Below are positions 48,841 through 57,067 of a stretch of 64,000 nt of DNA, piece after piece. Origin of the DNA: Pseudarthrobacter sp. W1I19 (lineage in GTDB: Bacteria; Actinomycetota; Actinomycetes; Actinomycetales; Micrococcaceae); assembly GCF_030817835.1 (NCBI RefSeq), contig NZ_JAUSZR010000001.1:682001-746000 (forward strand), read 5' to 3'. Under the pieces are notes generated by a model. That model had not been told where the DNA came from, did not search any database, and saw nothing but the letters and a program-made list of their open reading frames with translations. The number at the start of each line of letters is the position of its first letter. The stretch's first letter is position 1. The position numbers were made by a program, and so were the translations under genes.

Positions 48841-51434
48841 ACAGGGACCACCTGAACGTGAACAAACTGCGCCGTGCCCTCTCCCTAAGTGCCGTTACTG
48901 GCCTGCTCGCTGCCTCCGCCTACGCGGCTGTTCCCGCCTGGGCGGCGGGCGACGACAAGGCAAGTGGGGCCACCAGTCCGGCCGCAAGCTCCGCAGCAGG
49001 CCCGGCCACGGAGACCCCGACGCCCGCCGCTTCCGGCGGCATTTCCGCAGCCGGCCTCGCGGATGCGGTCCAGCGCGACCTCGGCGTCACCCCGGAACAG
49101 TTCGACGCGGCGGGGGAGCTGGGTGTTCAGGCAGAGGCCGCCGCCGTGAAGCTCCGCGCCGTCCCTGGCTACACGGGGATCCGGGTGAAAGACTCCAGGA
49201 TCATCGTGACGGGCTCCGGAGACGAACTGCAGGCAGCCGTACACGGGCTCGCCGCCGCCGCTCCGGGCCTTCCTCTGGAATTGGAACTGGAAGCGGCAGT
49301 TACGCCTGAACCAGCAGCGTCCGCATCCCCGGCGCCCGGGTACGAACTTGCCGCCAACACCGAGCAGCTTTTCCAGGCCTACGTGCGCGACGTCGGTATC
49401 ACGGGCCTGCAGGCGGTAGCCAGCACCGGCTCCAAGTTTGTCATCAGGACCGGGGGCGTGAATGCGCCGGAATCGGCAGGCACCGCGGCGCCGGCCGCTA
49501 CGGGTTCAGCGGCGACGGAAACGGGCACCGGGAAGATGTCGCCGTCGGAATTCGTGTCCAGGTACGCAAATGTGGAACTGGCGCCGGGAGCCCCCTTGAA
49601 GCCGGAGGCCGACGTCCTGGGTGGGGTGGGCTATGCAGCGGACAGCGGATGGATTTGTTCGACAGGTTTCTCCGCATTCAACCCGGCTGGCCTGCCTGCC
49701 GTCCTGACCGCTGGGCACTGTGGCGAGGACGGCGCGTCCAAAACCGCTGACTTGTTGTTCCAGGGAGCGCGGGCAGGGTTCCTGGGCAACTTCGAGTTCA
49801 GCCAATTCGGCGGACCGGGCAACACCCCCGTGCTGCAGCCCAATAACGCCACAGACCCAGGGAACGTGGGAACGGACCTCTCGGTTATAGGTGCCCTACG
49901 CGCAGACCTGGACCCGCTGCCCGCAGTTACCACGTGGGGCGACCAGACTGCCCCTGGACCGGACGTCAAAATCATCGGCGCGGCTGCCCCGGTGATCGGC
50001 ATGGACGTGTGCCGTTCCGGCTGGCGGACCGGATGGTCGTGCGGCACCATCAGCGAGGTTGGGATTTACCTCATTGAGGGGAACAACTATGCAGACGACC
50101 AAAAGGACCTCAGGGCTATCAGGGGCTTCCTGTCCTTGGATGTGCAGTCGGCTGGCGGCGACTCGGGCGGCCCGTGGATCAGTGGAAACTTCGCAGTGGG
50201 CATCCATTCCGCCGGGGAAAGCGGAGGCGCGCAGAACTTCGCCCTGGCAGCCACCCTGCAGGATGCACTCGAGGTGCTGCCCGGGTACCAGCTGGAAGTC
50301 TTCCTGAACAAGCCGTTGCTGACCTCGCCTGCCCCTGGGGAAACCGTGCAGGCGGGGCAGGCAATTTCTGGGCGGATTCCCGCGGAGCCGGCCTCTGCGG
50401 CAGGTACCGCCGTCCGCATTACCCTGCCCGGCCACGCCCCTTTCGACGTGCCGGTGGACAATGCCGGTAACTGGAGCTTCAACGTTCCATGGCCTGCTGG
50501 TTCGTTGACCTTCCAAGCTGAAACGATTAATGGCCACAGCCGTTCCAAGGCCGCATCGCTGACGGCAGAGGTTGCGCCGGCTCCCCTGGCCGCCCCCACC
50601 ATCGCGGTTCCCGCCGGCCAGCCCCTGACGGAGTTGACCACGCTTTCCGGAACGGGCGCTCCGGGTGCAACCGTCATCGTGTCAGGCGACGTGGCGGGCT
50701 CCGGAACAGTAGGCCTGGACGGGCAATGGACGGCCAGCGTGGCAGGCACGGCAGCTTTCGGCAATGTGACGGCCAACGCCGTGCTGTCCTCGCCGGGAAC
50801 GGCCGATAGCCCTGCCGCCACAGCAACAGTCCAGGTATCGCCGCCGCGTCCTGTCATCGCAAGCATCCATGACGGGCAGCATTTCCGCCAGGACAACCTG
50901 CCGCGAACCATTTCCGGCAGCGGCGCCGAGGGGGCAGAGGTGACGGTGTCAATCGATGGCAAGCCCCTTTACAGCCCCACATCGGGCGGCCCGGCCGGAT
51001 CCCGGTCGCCGGCACCTGCCCTGGTTCCGCTGGAGCTGGTTGGGGGCGGAACTTGGCAGGTTCCCTTTCCTGACGGACTGGCTCCCGGAACCCACACGGT
51101 TTCCGTAACACAGGCCTTCGATGGGCTCTCCTCCCCACCGGCTACCGCATCGTTCGTCCTGGACCCGGCCCCGGCTGCCCCGGCCCCGGCTGCCCCGGCC
51201 CCGGCGGTACCGCCGGCTCCGGCGCAAGACCCGCCCGCCGTCGTCGTTCTCCCGCCTGTCCGTGACCCGGCGGGCTTAGCTAATACGTCCGGCGGAGTGG
51301 GAAACAACGGCGCTCTGGCCGTCACCGGAAGCAACGCCCTGGTTCCGGCGGCAGGAGCTGCCGCTGCGGCGATCGCGGTTGGCGCCGTTCTGATGCTGCT
51401 GGTCCGCCGCCGGAAGCAACGCACCCGGGGATGA
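48837..51434 (+). CDS. Secreted S1 (trypsin-like) protease with LAVTG sorting signal
   Basis: An 865-residue cell-surface protease. A signal peptide ends near AWA (residue 36). A roughly 230-residue alpha-lytic-type prodomain precedes the catalytic domain. The triad reads TAGHC (His294), GTDLSV (Asp347) and GDSGG (Ser443). Two Ig-like modules follow (about 500-580 and 590-680, each with SGxGAxGAxVxV patterns), then another such module and a Pro/Ala-rich stalk. The C-terminus has LAVTG, a hydrophobic stretch and RRRKQR, a typical (class E type) sortase signal. Its target is unknown. Confidence 0.88.
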   Translation: MNRDHLNVNKLRRALSLSAVTGLLAASAYAAVPAWAAGDDKASGATSPAASSAAGPATETPTPAASGGISAAGLADAVQRDLGVTPEQFDAAGELGVQAEAAAVKLRAVPGYTGIRVKDSRIIVTGSGDELQAAVHGLAAAAPGLPLELELEAAVTPEPAASASPAPGYELAANTEQLFQAYVRDVGITGLQAVASTGSKFVIRTGGVNAPESAGTAAPAATGSAATETGTGKMSPSEFVSRYANVELAPGAPLKPEADVLGGVGYAADSGWICSTGFSAFNPAGLPAVLTAGHCGEDGASKTADLLFQGARAGFLGNFEFSQFGGPGNTPVLQPNNATDPGNVGTDLSVIGALRADLDPLPAVTTWGDQTAPGPDVKIIGAAAPVIGMDVCRSGWRTGWSCGTISEVGIYLIEGNNYADDQKDLRAIRGFLSLDVQSAGGDSGGPWISGNFAVGIHSAGESGGAQNFALAATLQDALEVLPGYQLEVFLNKPLLTSPAPGETVQAGQAISGRIPAEPASAAGTAVRITLPGHAPFDVPVDNAGNWSFNVPWPAGSLTFQAETINGHSRSKAASLTAEVAPAPLAAPTIAVPAGQPLTELTTLSGTGAPGATVIVSGDVAGSGTVGLDGQWTASVAGTAAFGNVTANAVLSSPGTADSPAATATVQVSPPRPVIASIHDGQHFRQDNLPRTISGSGAEGAEVTVSIDGKPLYSPTSGGPAGSRSPAPALVPLELVGGGTWQVPFPDGLAPGTHTVSVTQAFDGLSSPPATASFVLDPAPAAPAPAAPAPAVPPAPAQDPPAVVVLPPVRDPAGLANTSGGVGNNGALAVTGSNALVPAAGAAAAAIAVGAVLMLLVRRRKQRTRG

Positions 51435-51437
51435 GTC

Positions 51438-51482
51438 ATCAGATATCGTCGCCAAAGCGGCCGAATGGCGACGATATCTGAT
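51438..51482. repeat. Perfect 17-bp inverted repeat between convergent genes
   Basis: ATCAGATATCGTCGCCA (51438-51454) and its exact complement (51466-51482) flank an 11-base loop. It overlaps neither coding region: the protease stop is at 51434 and the thioesterase stop is at 51486. It may end transcription from both sides, but it lacks T-runs and is AT-richer than its surroundings. It could also be a dispersed repeat. Confidence 0.7.
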
Positions 51483-51485
51483 AGG

Positions 51486-51935
51486 TCAATGGGTTTTGTG
51501 GCGCCGCATCAGCAGGTTTGTGATGCGGAGGGTGCAGAGCCGCTGGCCGGCCTCGTTGGTGATGACCACCTCGTGCGTGGTGAGCGTGCCGCCCAAGTGG
51601 ATGGGGGTGGCGGTGATTGTCACCTGTCCCTCGCGCGCGGAACGGTGGTGGGTGGCGGAAACGTCCACGCCCACCGCCGTCTTGCCCATGGTGCTTGCGT
51701 GGATCACGGCCGCCCACGATCCCACGGCCTCACCCACGGCAAGGGACGCGCCGCCATGCAGAAGCCCAAAGGACTGCCTGTTTCCCTCCACCGGCATGGT
51801 GGCCACCACCCGCTCCACCGATTCCTCGAGGATCTTCACGCCCATCTTCTCGTCGAGTTCGCCGAGGGTAATCTTCCACAGCTCGTGCGCGTCCGGCTGG
51901 GTCTCTGCGGCATCCTTCGGTGATAGGGCGCTCAT
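51486..51935 (-). CDS. Hotdog-fold acyl-CoA thioesterase (PaaI-like)
   Basis: A 149-residue single-hotdog thioesterase. The active-site segment is FGLLHGGASLAVGEAVGSWA, followed by VGVDVSATHHRSAREG. It is divergent from paaZ, and the 22-bp PaaR operator lies between them, so both are probably regulated together. This is one of two PaaI-like proteins in the region, and it may release trapped CoA from dead-end intermediates. It resembles the EntH/YdiI branch more than classical PaaI. Confidence 0.85.
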   Translation of the reverse strand: MSALSPKDAAETQPDAHELWKITLGELDEKMGVKILEESVERVVATMPVEGNRQSFGLLHGGASLAVGEAVGSWAAVIHASTMGKTAVGVDVSATHHRSAREGQVTITATPIHLGGTLTTHEVVITNEAGQRLCTLRITNLLMRRHKTH

Positions 51936-52011
51936 TCGTTCTCCTTAAGGGTGGCCATTTCAGTCCCGGCCTTCTAGTCTGCAGCACGGGACGTCATGTA
52001 TGGTGAATATA

Positions 52012-52033
52012 TTACCGAACGGACGGTCAGTAA
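52012..52033. promoter_or_regulatory. PaaR operator 2 (paaZ / thioesterase divergent promoter)
   Basis: A 22-bp palindrome with arms TTACC/AGTAA and core GAACG-GA-CGGTC, 48 bases before the paaZ ATG. An AT-rich AATATATTA precedes it and may be part of a -10 region. It could control both divergent genes. Confidence 0.82.
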
Positions 52034-52080
52034 TCATTGCCCGCCGCAGTAAGCCCCCTTGTTGGAAGGACCCGTCAACG

Positions 52081-54192
52081 ATGACCAGCACCGCCACAGC
52101 TCCCCAGGCCACGGTCGACACCGTGGAGACAGTGCCCAGCTTCATCATGGACGGGTGGTGGACGCCCGACGACGCCTCCGCAGGCTCGGCTGTCCCCGTC
52201 CGTGACGCGAGCACCGGGGAAATCCTGGCGAAGGTGAGCACCGAAGGGCTGGACCTGGGCGCCGTCGTTGAGTACGGACGTACTACCGGCCAGGCAGAAC
52301 TGGGCAAGCTGACGTTCCACCAGCGGGCCCTCAAGCTCAAGGAACTGGCGCAGTACCTGAACGCCCGGCGCGACCACTTCTACACCTTCTCGGCCCAGAC
52401 CGGCGCCACCAAGATCGACTCCATGATCGACATCGACGGCGGCATCGGCGTGCTCTTCACCTTCGGCTCCAAGGGCCGGCGCGAGCTGCCCAACTCGCAG
52501 GTGGTGGTGGACGGGCCCATGGAGGTGCTGTCCAAGGACGGCTCCTTCGCCGGCGAACACATTTACACCCGCATTCCGGGCGTGGCCGTCCAGATCAACG
52601 CCTTCAACTTCCCCGTCTGGGGCATGCTGGAGAAGTTCGCGCCCGCCTTCATTGCCGGTGTTCCCACCATCGTCAAGCCGGCAACGCCCACGGGATACGT
52701 GGCAGCTGCCGTGGTGAAGGCCATCGTGGAATCCAACATCCTGCCCAAGGGTTCGCTGCAGCTGATTTCCGGCTCCGTCCGGGGGTTGCTGGACGTCCTG
52801 GACTACCGCGACCTCGTCGCCTTCACCGGTTCCGCCTCCACCGCGCTGTCCCTGAAGTCCCACCCCAACGTGGTTCAGGGCGGCGTCCGCTTCACCTCCG
52901 AAACCGACTCGCTGAACGCGGCCATCCTCGGCCCCGACGCGGTGGAGGGCACCCCCGAGTTCGACGCCTTCGTGAAGTCCGTGGTCACCGAAATGACGGC
53001 CAAGGCCGGGCAGAAGTGCACCGCCATCCGCCGGGCTATCGTGCCCCAGGAGCTGGTCCCCGCTGTGTCCGCGGCGATCGGCAAGCGCATCACCGAACGG
53101 GTTGTCCTCGGCGACCCCCGCGCCGACGGCGTCACCATGGGTGCGCTCGCCTCCGTGGAGCAGCTCAAGGACGTGCGTGCGGCCGTGCAGTCCATGCTCG
53201 ACGCCGGTGGTGAGCTTGCGTACGGAACCCTCGATTCGCCGTCGGTCACCGCTGCCGACGGCTCCACAGTGCTGGTTGACGGCGGGGCATTTATGGCGCC
53301 CGTCCTGCTGAACTGGAACAACCCCGAGGCGGAGGAAGTGCACTCGCTGGAGGCATTCGGGCCCGTTTCGTCAGTGATCGGCTACAAGGACATTCCCGAC
53401 GCCGTCCGCCTCGCCGCCCGCGGCAGCGGCTCCTTGGTCGCCTCGGTCTGCACCAACGATCCCGCCGTTGCCCGCGAACTTGTCACCGGGATCGCCGCCC
53501 ACCACGGCCGCGTCCTGATGCTCAACCGCGAGGACGCCCGTTCGTCAACCGGCCACGGTTCGCCGGTACCGCACCTGGTCCACGGCGGCCCGGGCCGTGC
53601 CGGCGGCGGTGAGGAACTGGGCGGCATCCGCTCGGTGATGCATCACATGCAGCGCACCGCCATCCAGGGCTCACCCAACATGCTCACCGCCGTCACCGGT
53701 GTGTGGCACACAGGGGCGGACCGCAACTTCACGGTTGAAACCGAAGGAACGCACCCGTTCCGGAAGTCGCTTGAGACGCTGCGGATTGGCGACGCCGTCC
53801 GCTCCGACCTGCGCCAGGTCACCTTGGAGGACATCACGGCCTTCGCCAACTCCACCGGTGACACGTTCTACGCCCACACCAACCATGAAGCCGCGGAAGC
53901 CAACCCGTTCTTCCCGGGCATTGTGGCCCACGGCTACCTCCTGCTGGCCTGGGGCGCCGGACTGTTCGTCGAGCCCGCGCCCGGCCCGGTCCTGGCCAAC
54001 TACGGGCTGGAAAACCTGCGCTTCATCACCCCCGTCGCGGCAGGGGACTCCATCCGCGTGACGCTCACCGCCAAGAAGATCACCCCGCGCGAAACGGACG
54101 AGTACGGCGAGGTGGCCTGGGACGCAGTCCTCACCAACCAGAACGACGAAATCGTAGCAACGTACGACGTCCTCACCCTCGTGGAGAAGTAG
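52081..54192 (+). CDS. paaZ: PaaZ: oxepin-CoA hydrolase / 3-oxo-5,6-dehydrosuberyl-CoA semialdehyde dehydrogenase
   Basis: A 703-residue bifunctional ring-opening enzyme. Residues 1 to about 530 are an aldehyde dehydrogenase (FNFPVWGMLEKFAPAFIAG, the catalytic Cys in KAGQKCTAIRRAIV, and FGPVSSVIGY). The rest is a MaoC-type hydratase (TGDTFYAHTNHEAAEANPFF, then GIVAHGYLL). The hydratase hydrolyses oxepin-CoA and the dehydrogenase oxidises the resulting aldehyde. The ATG at 52081 lies after the PaaR operator. It stands as a single-gene unit. Confidence 0.94.
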   Translation: MTSTATAPQATVDTVETVPSFIMDGWWTPDDASAGSAVPVRDASTGEILAKVSTEGLDLGAVVEYGRTTGQAELGKLTFHQRALKLKELAQYLNARRDHFYTFSAQTGATKIDSMIDIDGGIGVLFTFGSKGRRELPNSQVVVDGPMEVLSKDGSFAGEHIYTRIPGVAVQINAFNFPVWGMLEKFAPAFIAGVPTIVKPATPTGYVAAAVVKAIVESNILPKGSLQLISGSVRGLLDVLDYRDLVAFTGSASTALSLKSHPNVVQGGVRFTSETDSLNAAILGPDAVEGTPEFDAFVKSVVTEMTAKAGQKCTAIRRAIVPQELVPAVSAAIGKRITERVVLGDPRADGVTMGALASVEQLKDVRAAVQSMLDAGGELAYGTLDSPSVTAADGSTVLVDGGAFMAPVLLNWNNPEAEEVHSLEAFGPVSSVIGYKDIPDAVRLAARGSGSLVASVCTNDPAVARELVTGIAAHHGRVLMLNREDARSSTGHGSPVPHLVHGGPGRAGGGEELGGIRSVMHHMQRTAIQGSPNMLTAVTGVWHTGADRNFTVETEGTHPFRKSLETLRIGDAVRSDLRQVTLEDITAFANSTGDTFYAHTNHEAAEANPFFPGIVAHGYLLLAWGAGLFVEPAPGPVLANYGLENLRFITPVAAGDSIRVTLTAKKITPRETDEYGEVAWDAVLTNQNDEIVATYDVLTLVEK

Positions 54193-54201
54193 CCCTGGAT
54201 C

Positions 54202-54267
54202 TCGACAGGCTCGATCACCGGGCCGGTGGTTGAGCTCGATCACCGGGACCGTGGTTGAGCCTGTCGA
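54202..54267. repeat. Palindromic/tandem repeat downstream of paaZ
   Basis: TCGACAGGCTC (54202-54212) and GAGCCTGTCGA (54257-54267) are exact inverted arms. Inside are two tandem 25-base units (54209-54233 and 54234-54258) that begin GCTCGATCACCGGG and end GGTTGA, differing at only two bases. A remnant of the outer arm (TGAGCCTGTC) also occurs near 39081 after the permease gene. The family looks like a dispersed REP-type element of Arthrobacter-like genomes. Confidence 0.7.
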
Positions 54268-54333
54268 AACGGGGAAGGGGGCGGGCTTTTCAGGCAGCCC
54301 GGGCGTAAAATTCTCCCCGTAGGAGGTGGCTAG

Positions 54334-54741
54334 ATGAGCCTTAGATTGAACACAGTCACAACCGTCCTGCCAGTCGATGATCCACAGCGCGCCCGCCGGT
54401 TTTACACGGAAAAACTCGGACTACCGCACCGTGGCATGACAGACGACGGAAGCGAACTCCTCGGCACCAACGGCGGCCCGATGCTGCAGTTGATGCCCGT
54501 CTCGGATGGCAAACATTCCGATCACACTGCGCTGAGCTTCGAGGTGACGGACATCGAACGCACGGTCCGTGACATGGAAGCCAGGGGAGTGCAGTTCCAG
54601 GATTACGACCTGCCGGACCTTCGAACGGAAAACCACATCTGCACCACGAACTCGGAGAAGTGCGCCTGGTTCATGGACACAGAGCGCAACATCCTCTGTG
54701 TCCACGAGTCGCTTGGCGTTCAGGCGGAGTACGAGCTCTAA
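54334..54741 (+). CDS. VOC-superfamily (glyoxalase/bleomycin-resistance-like) protein
   Basis: A 135-residue single-module VOC protein: TTVLPVDDPQRARRFYTEKL at the start, LQLMPVSDGKHSDHTALSFE in the middle, and CAWFMDTERNILCVHES with the Glu ligand near the end. GGAGG lies ten bases before the ATG at 54334. The substrate is unknown; such proteins include dioxygenases and drug-binding proteins. A strong terminator follows. Confidence 0.85.
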   Translation: MSLRLNTVTTVLPVDDPQRARRFYTEKLGLPHRGMTDDGSELLGTNGGPMLQLMPVSDGKHSDHTALSFEVTDIERTVRDMEARGVQFQDYDLPDLRTENHICTTNSEKCAWFMDTERNILCVHESLGVQAEYEL

Positions 54742-54765
54742 GGGCCGAAAGACCCAGAAAAAGCG

Positions 54766-54809
54766 GCAGGCGCCGCCCGATTAACCGGCCGGCGCCTGCT
54801 TTGTTCTTT
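54766..54809 (+). terminator. Rho-independent terminator after the VOC gene
   Basis: GCAGGCGCCG (54766-54775) pairs with CGGCGCCTGC (54790-54799), followed at once by TTTGTTCTTT. Confidence 0.88.
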
Positions 54810-54821
54810 AGCCGGAAGGTC

Positions 54822-55115
54822 TCAGGACTCGGCGCCGCCGTGCAGGCCGTCGTCGCTGCTGTCGTCCGACGGCGCTGCACCGGTCTGGTCCGACAGGTCC
54901 ATGTTGCCGCGGGCCTCGTCCATGGTGGGGCCGCCGGAGGGAACGCTGTAGGTGTCCGGGCGGATGCCCTTGGCCTGTTCCTCGATCAGCGCCTGCTCTT
55001 CGCTGAAGCGGATCGCGTTGGCCTCGTCCGCGGCGTCGCCGGGGACGTCCTCGCGGACCTTGGACGGGTCCGGGACGATGAATCCTGCATCCGGTTCTTC
55101 CTTGGGGTGGCTCAT
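54822..55115 (-). CDS. Acidic, probably disordered small protein of unknown function
   Basis: A 97-residue hydrophilic protein rich in Asp, Glu, Ser, Gly and Pro (MSHPKEEPDAGFIVPDPSKV at the start and SDDSSDDGLHGG at the end). There is no membrane segment or recognised domain. Codon use looks coding and the frame is bounded by a terminator downstream. It lies directly upstream of the HtrA-like gene on the same strand, although reading order places it after that gene. I cannot assign a function. Confidence 0.65.
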   Translation of the reverse strand: MSHPKEEPDAGFIVPDPSKVREDVPGDAADEANAIRFSEEQALIEEQAKGIRPDTYSVPSGGPTMDEARGNMDLSDQTGAAPSDDSSDDGLHGGAES

Positions 55116-55139
55116 GGTTCTACCTTCCTCTCGGTTGTA

Positions 55140-56279
55140 CTACTGGGTTGGCCGGTCAATCAGGTCTGCTTTGAGGTCCAGGCTCTGGTCGCCACGCTTG
55201 ACCTTGAAACTTACGGTGTCGCCGGGGTTACGGTTGCGCAGTTCCGCGAGGAGCTTCTCAGGGGAGTTAAGCTCCACTCCTTCCATGGACTCCAGAACAT
55301 CACCCGGTCGGATCCCGGCACGTCCTGCCGGGCCTTCCTCGTCCAGAGCCAGAACCACGACGCCGGTGCTCGCCTCGATGCCCAGCTGGTCCGCGATCTG
55401 CGGCGTCAGTTCGCCCGGGGTCAGGCCCAGATATGCGTGTTCGGCGGTGCCGTCGGCCAGCAGTTCTTCCGCAACCTGCACGGCGGTGGCCGCCGGGATG
55501 GCAAAGCCCAGGGAGACGGCGCCGGCGGACGGCGGGATGTATGCCTCACTGATGCCGATAATTTCGCCGCGCATGTTGATTACGGCGCCGCCCGAGTTAC
55601 CGGGGCTGATGGGGGCGTCCGTCTGGATCAGGTCCACCAGGGACAGGCTGTTGGAGGCTGAACCCGGAATGGACCTGTGCAGGCCGGAGATGATCCCTGC
55701 CGTCGCCGTGTTCTCGAAGCCCAGCGGGGAACCGAGTACCAGGGCGCCTTCGCCTACCTTGGGCAGCGTGCTCTGGTAGGTGGGCTTGGGCAAGCCCTTG
55801 CGGTCCGCCTGCACCAGCGCAAGGTCGGTGACGGCGTCGGTGGCCCTTACTGTTCCCTCTACCCGCTGGCCATCCGCGAACCCAACCTCCACCCTGGTGT
55901 TGCCGCTGACCACGTGCTCATTGGTAATGATGAGCCCGTCCTCCGAGTACACCACACCGCTGCCGAGGCCACCTTCGGTGAAGATAGTCACCACCGAGGG
56001 AGCCAAATTCTCAACCAGCTCGGGGAGGCCGCCGGCAGCATCAGGAGCGGGCGACGGGGCACCGGGGGAGGTGCTGGCTGAACCGCCGGTACCAGGGGAG
56101 GTCGCGGCCGACGGCGACGTGCTGGCACCCGCCGTACTGGCTCCGGACGTTTCGGTGGGCGCAGGGGGAGCCTGGGATGTGCAGGCGGTCAGGGCCAGGG
56201 AGGCTGCCAGCACCACGCCTCCGGCAACCGTGCCAAAGCGCGCGGAACGGCATAATCCCTGGCTGGTGCTGATGCTCAT
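55140..56279 (-). CDS. HtrA/DegP-like S1C serine protease lipoprotein with PDZ domain
   Basis: A 379-residue exported protein. ASLALTACTSQ gives a lipoprotein Cys. A Ser/Thr/Ala-rich linker (about 30-80) leads to the protease domain with the triad in NEHVV (His), VTDLALV (Asp) and SPGNSGGAV (Ser). A PDZ domain follows (STGVVVLALDEEGPAGRAGI, then GDVLESMEGVEL). It is a membrane-tethered envelope quality-control protease. AGGAGG before the ATG at 56279 fixes the start; longer in-frame extensions are unlikely. Confidence 0.92.
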   Translation of the reverse strand: MSISTSQGLCRSARFGTVAGGVVLAASLALTACTSQAPPAPTETSGASTAGASTSPSAATSPGTGGSASTSPGAPSPAPDAAGGLPELVENLAPSVVTIFTEGGLGSGVVYSEDGLIITNEHVVSGNTRVEVGFADGQRVEGTVRATDAVTDLALVQADRKGLPKPTYQSTLPKVGEGALVLGSPLGFENTATAGIISGLHRSIPGSASNSLSLVDLIQTDAPISPGNSGGAVINMRGEIIGISEAYIPPSAGAVSLGFAIPAATAVQVAEELLADGTAEHAYLGLTPGELTPQIADQLGIEASTGVVVLALDEEGPAGRAGIRPGDVLESMEGVELNSPEKLLAELRNRNPGDTVSFKVKRGDQSLDLKADLIDRPTQ

Positions 56280-56382
56280 GGACTGACCTCCTGCGGATGC
56301 TGGCTGTCCTACCACCGTAGCCGGGCAACAGCAGAAATACCAAGCACACTTAGTATTTGCCGGAAGGAAGTCTCGGGGGAGG

Positions 56383-57003
56383 CTAGGGCTGGGAGTGGAG
56401 CCCGTCGAACGCCATGGTGATGACGTCGTCCGCAAGCCGTTTGGGGGAGAGGGAGCCGCCCGGTTTGTACCATTCCACGATTGAGTTGATCATGCCGAAG
56501 AGGAGCCGGGTCACGGTCCGGGGGTCAATGTCCTGGCGCAGCGACCCTTCATCCCGGGCGGCAGAGATCAGTCCGGCCACCTTGTGGTCGAAGGTACGGC
56601 GCCGTTCCAGGGCGTCGCGTTCAATCTCGGTGTTTCCACGCAGGCGCAGGAGCAGGGTGACGAACGGCAGCCGCTCCACCAGCACGGCCACGGTCTGCCT
56701 CAGCACAAACTCGAGCCGGGCATCTGCGGCGCCGGACGTGGCCTGCGGCTCCTCCAGGATCGCTTCGAGTCCGCCCAGTGCGTGGTCCAGGGCGAGTTTG
56801 AGCAGGTCGCCCTTGGACGGCACGTGGTGGTAGATCGCCGACTTCGAGATGCCCAGGTTGTCGGCCAGGATGCCCATGGATGTCGCATCATAACCGTGGC
56901 GGTTGAAGACGTCGACGGCGATGCGCAGCACCGATTGCTGGTCGTATCCAGGGCGGCCGCGCTTGGTGCCGGCGGTGCTGGTTGCGTCAGTGGTGCTGGG
57001 CAT
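56383..57003 (-). CDS. paaR: TetR-family repressor of phenylacetate catabolism (PaaR)
   Basis: A 206-residue TetR-family regulator. The N-terminal DNA-binding domain reads VLRIAVDVFNRHGYDATSMG, then LGISKSAIYHHVPSKGDLLK. The C-terminal ligand-binding part is helical. Its gene sits just downstream of paaI-paaK with its own operator 13 bases before the start. Four copies of the operator mark the paa transcription units, so the assignment as PaaR, which is released by phenylacetyl-CoA in other bacteria, is well supported by context. Autoregulation is likely. Confidence 0.88.
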   Translation of the reverse strand: MPSTTDATSTAGTKRGRPGYDQQSVLRIAVDVFNRHGYDATSMGILADNLGISKSAIYHHVPSKGDLLKLALDHALGGLEAILEEPQATSGAADARLEFVLRQTVAVLVERLPFVTLLLRLRGNTEIERDALERRRTFDHKVAGLISAARDEGSLRQDIDPRTVTRLLFGMINSIVEWYKPGGSLSPKRLADDVITMAFDGLHSQP

Positions 57004-57015
57004 AGTGGCTAGTTT

Positions 57016-57037
57016 CTCACGAACGGTCGGTCAGTCA
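57016..57037. promoter_or_regulatory. PaaR operator 3 (paaR autoregulation)
   Basis: The core GAACG-GT-CGGTC is identical to the other sites outside the two central bases. The outer arms (CTCAC and AGTCA) are less symmetric. It ends 13 bases before the paaR start codon on the minus strand, an arrangement expected for autorepression. Confidence 0.75.
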
Positions 57038-57067
57038 GTGCAGGTGGGTAGATGCGGAGCCCGCTGC

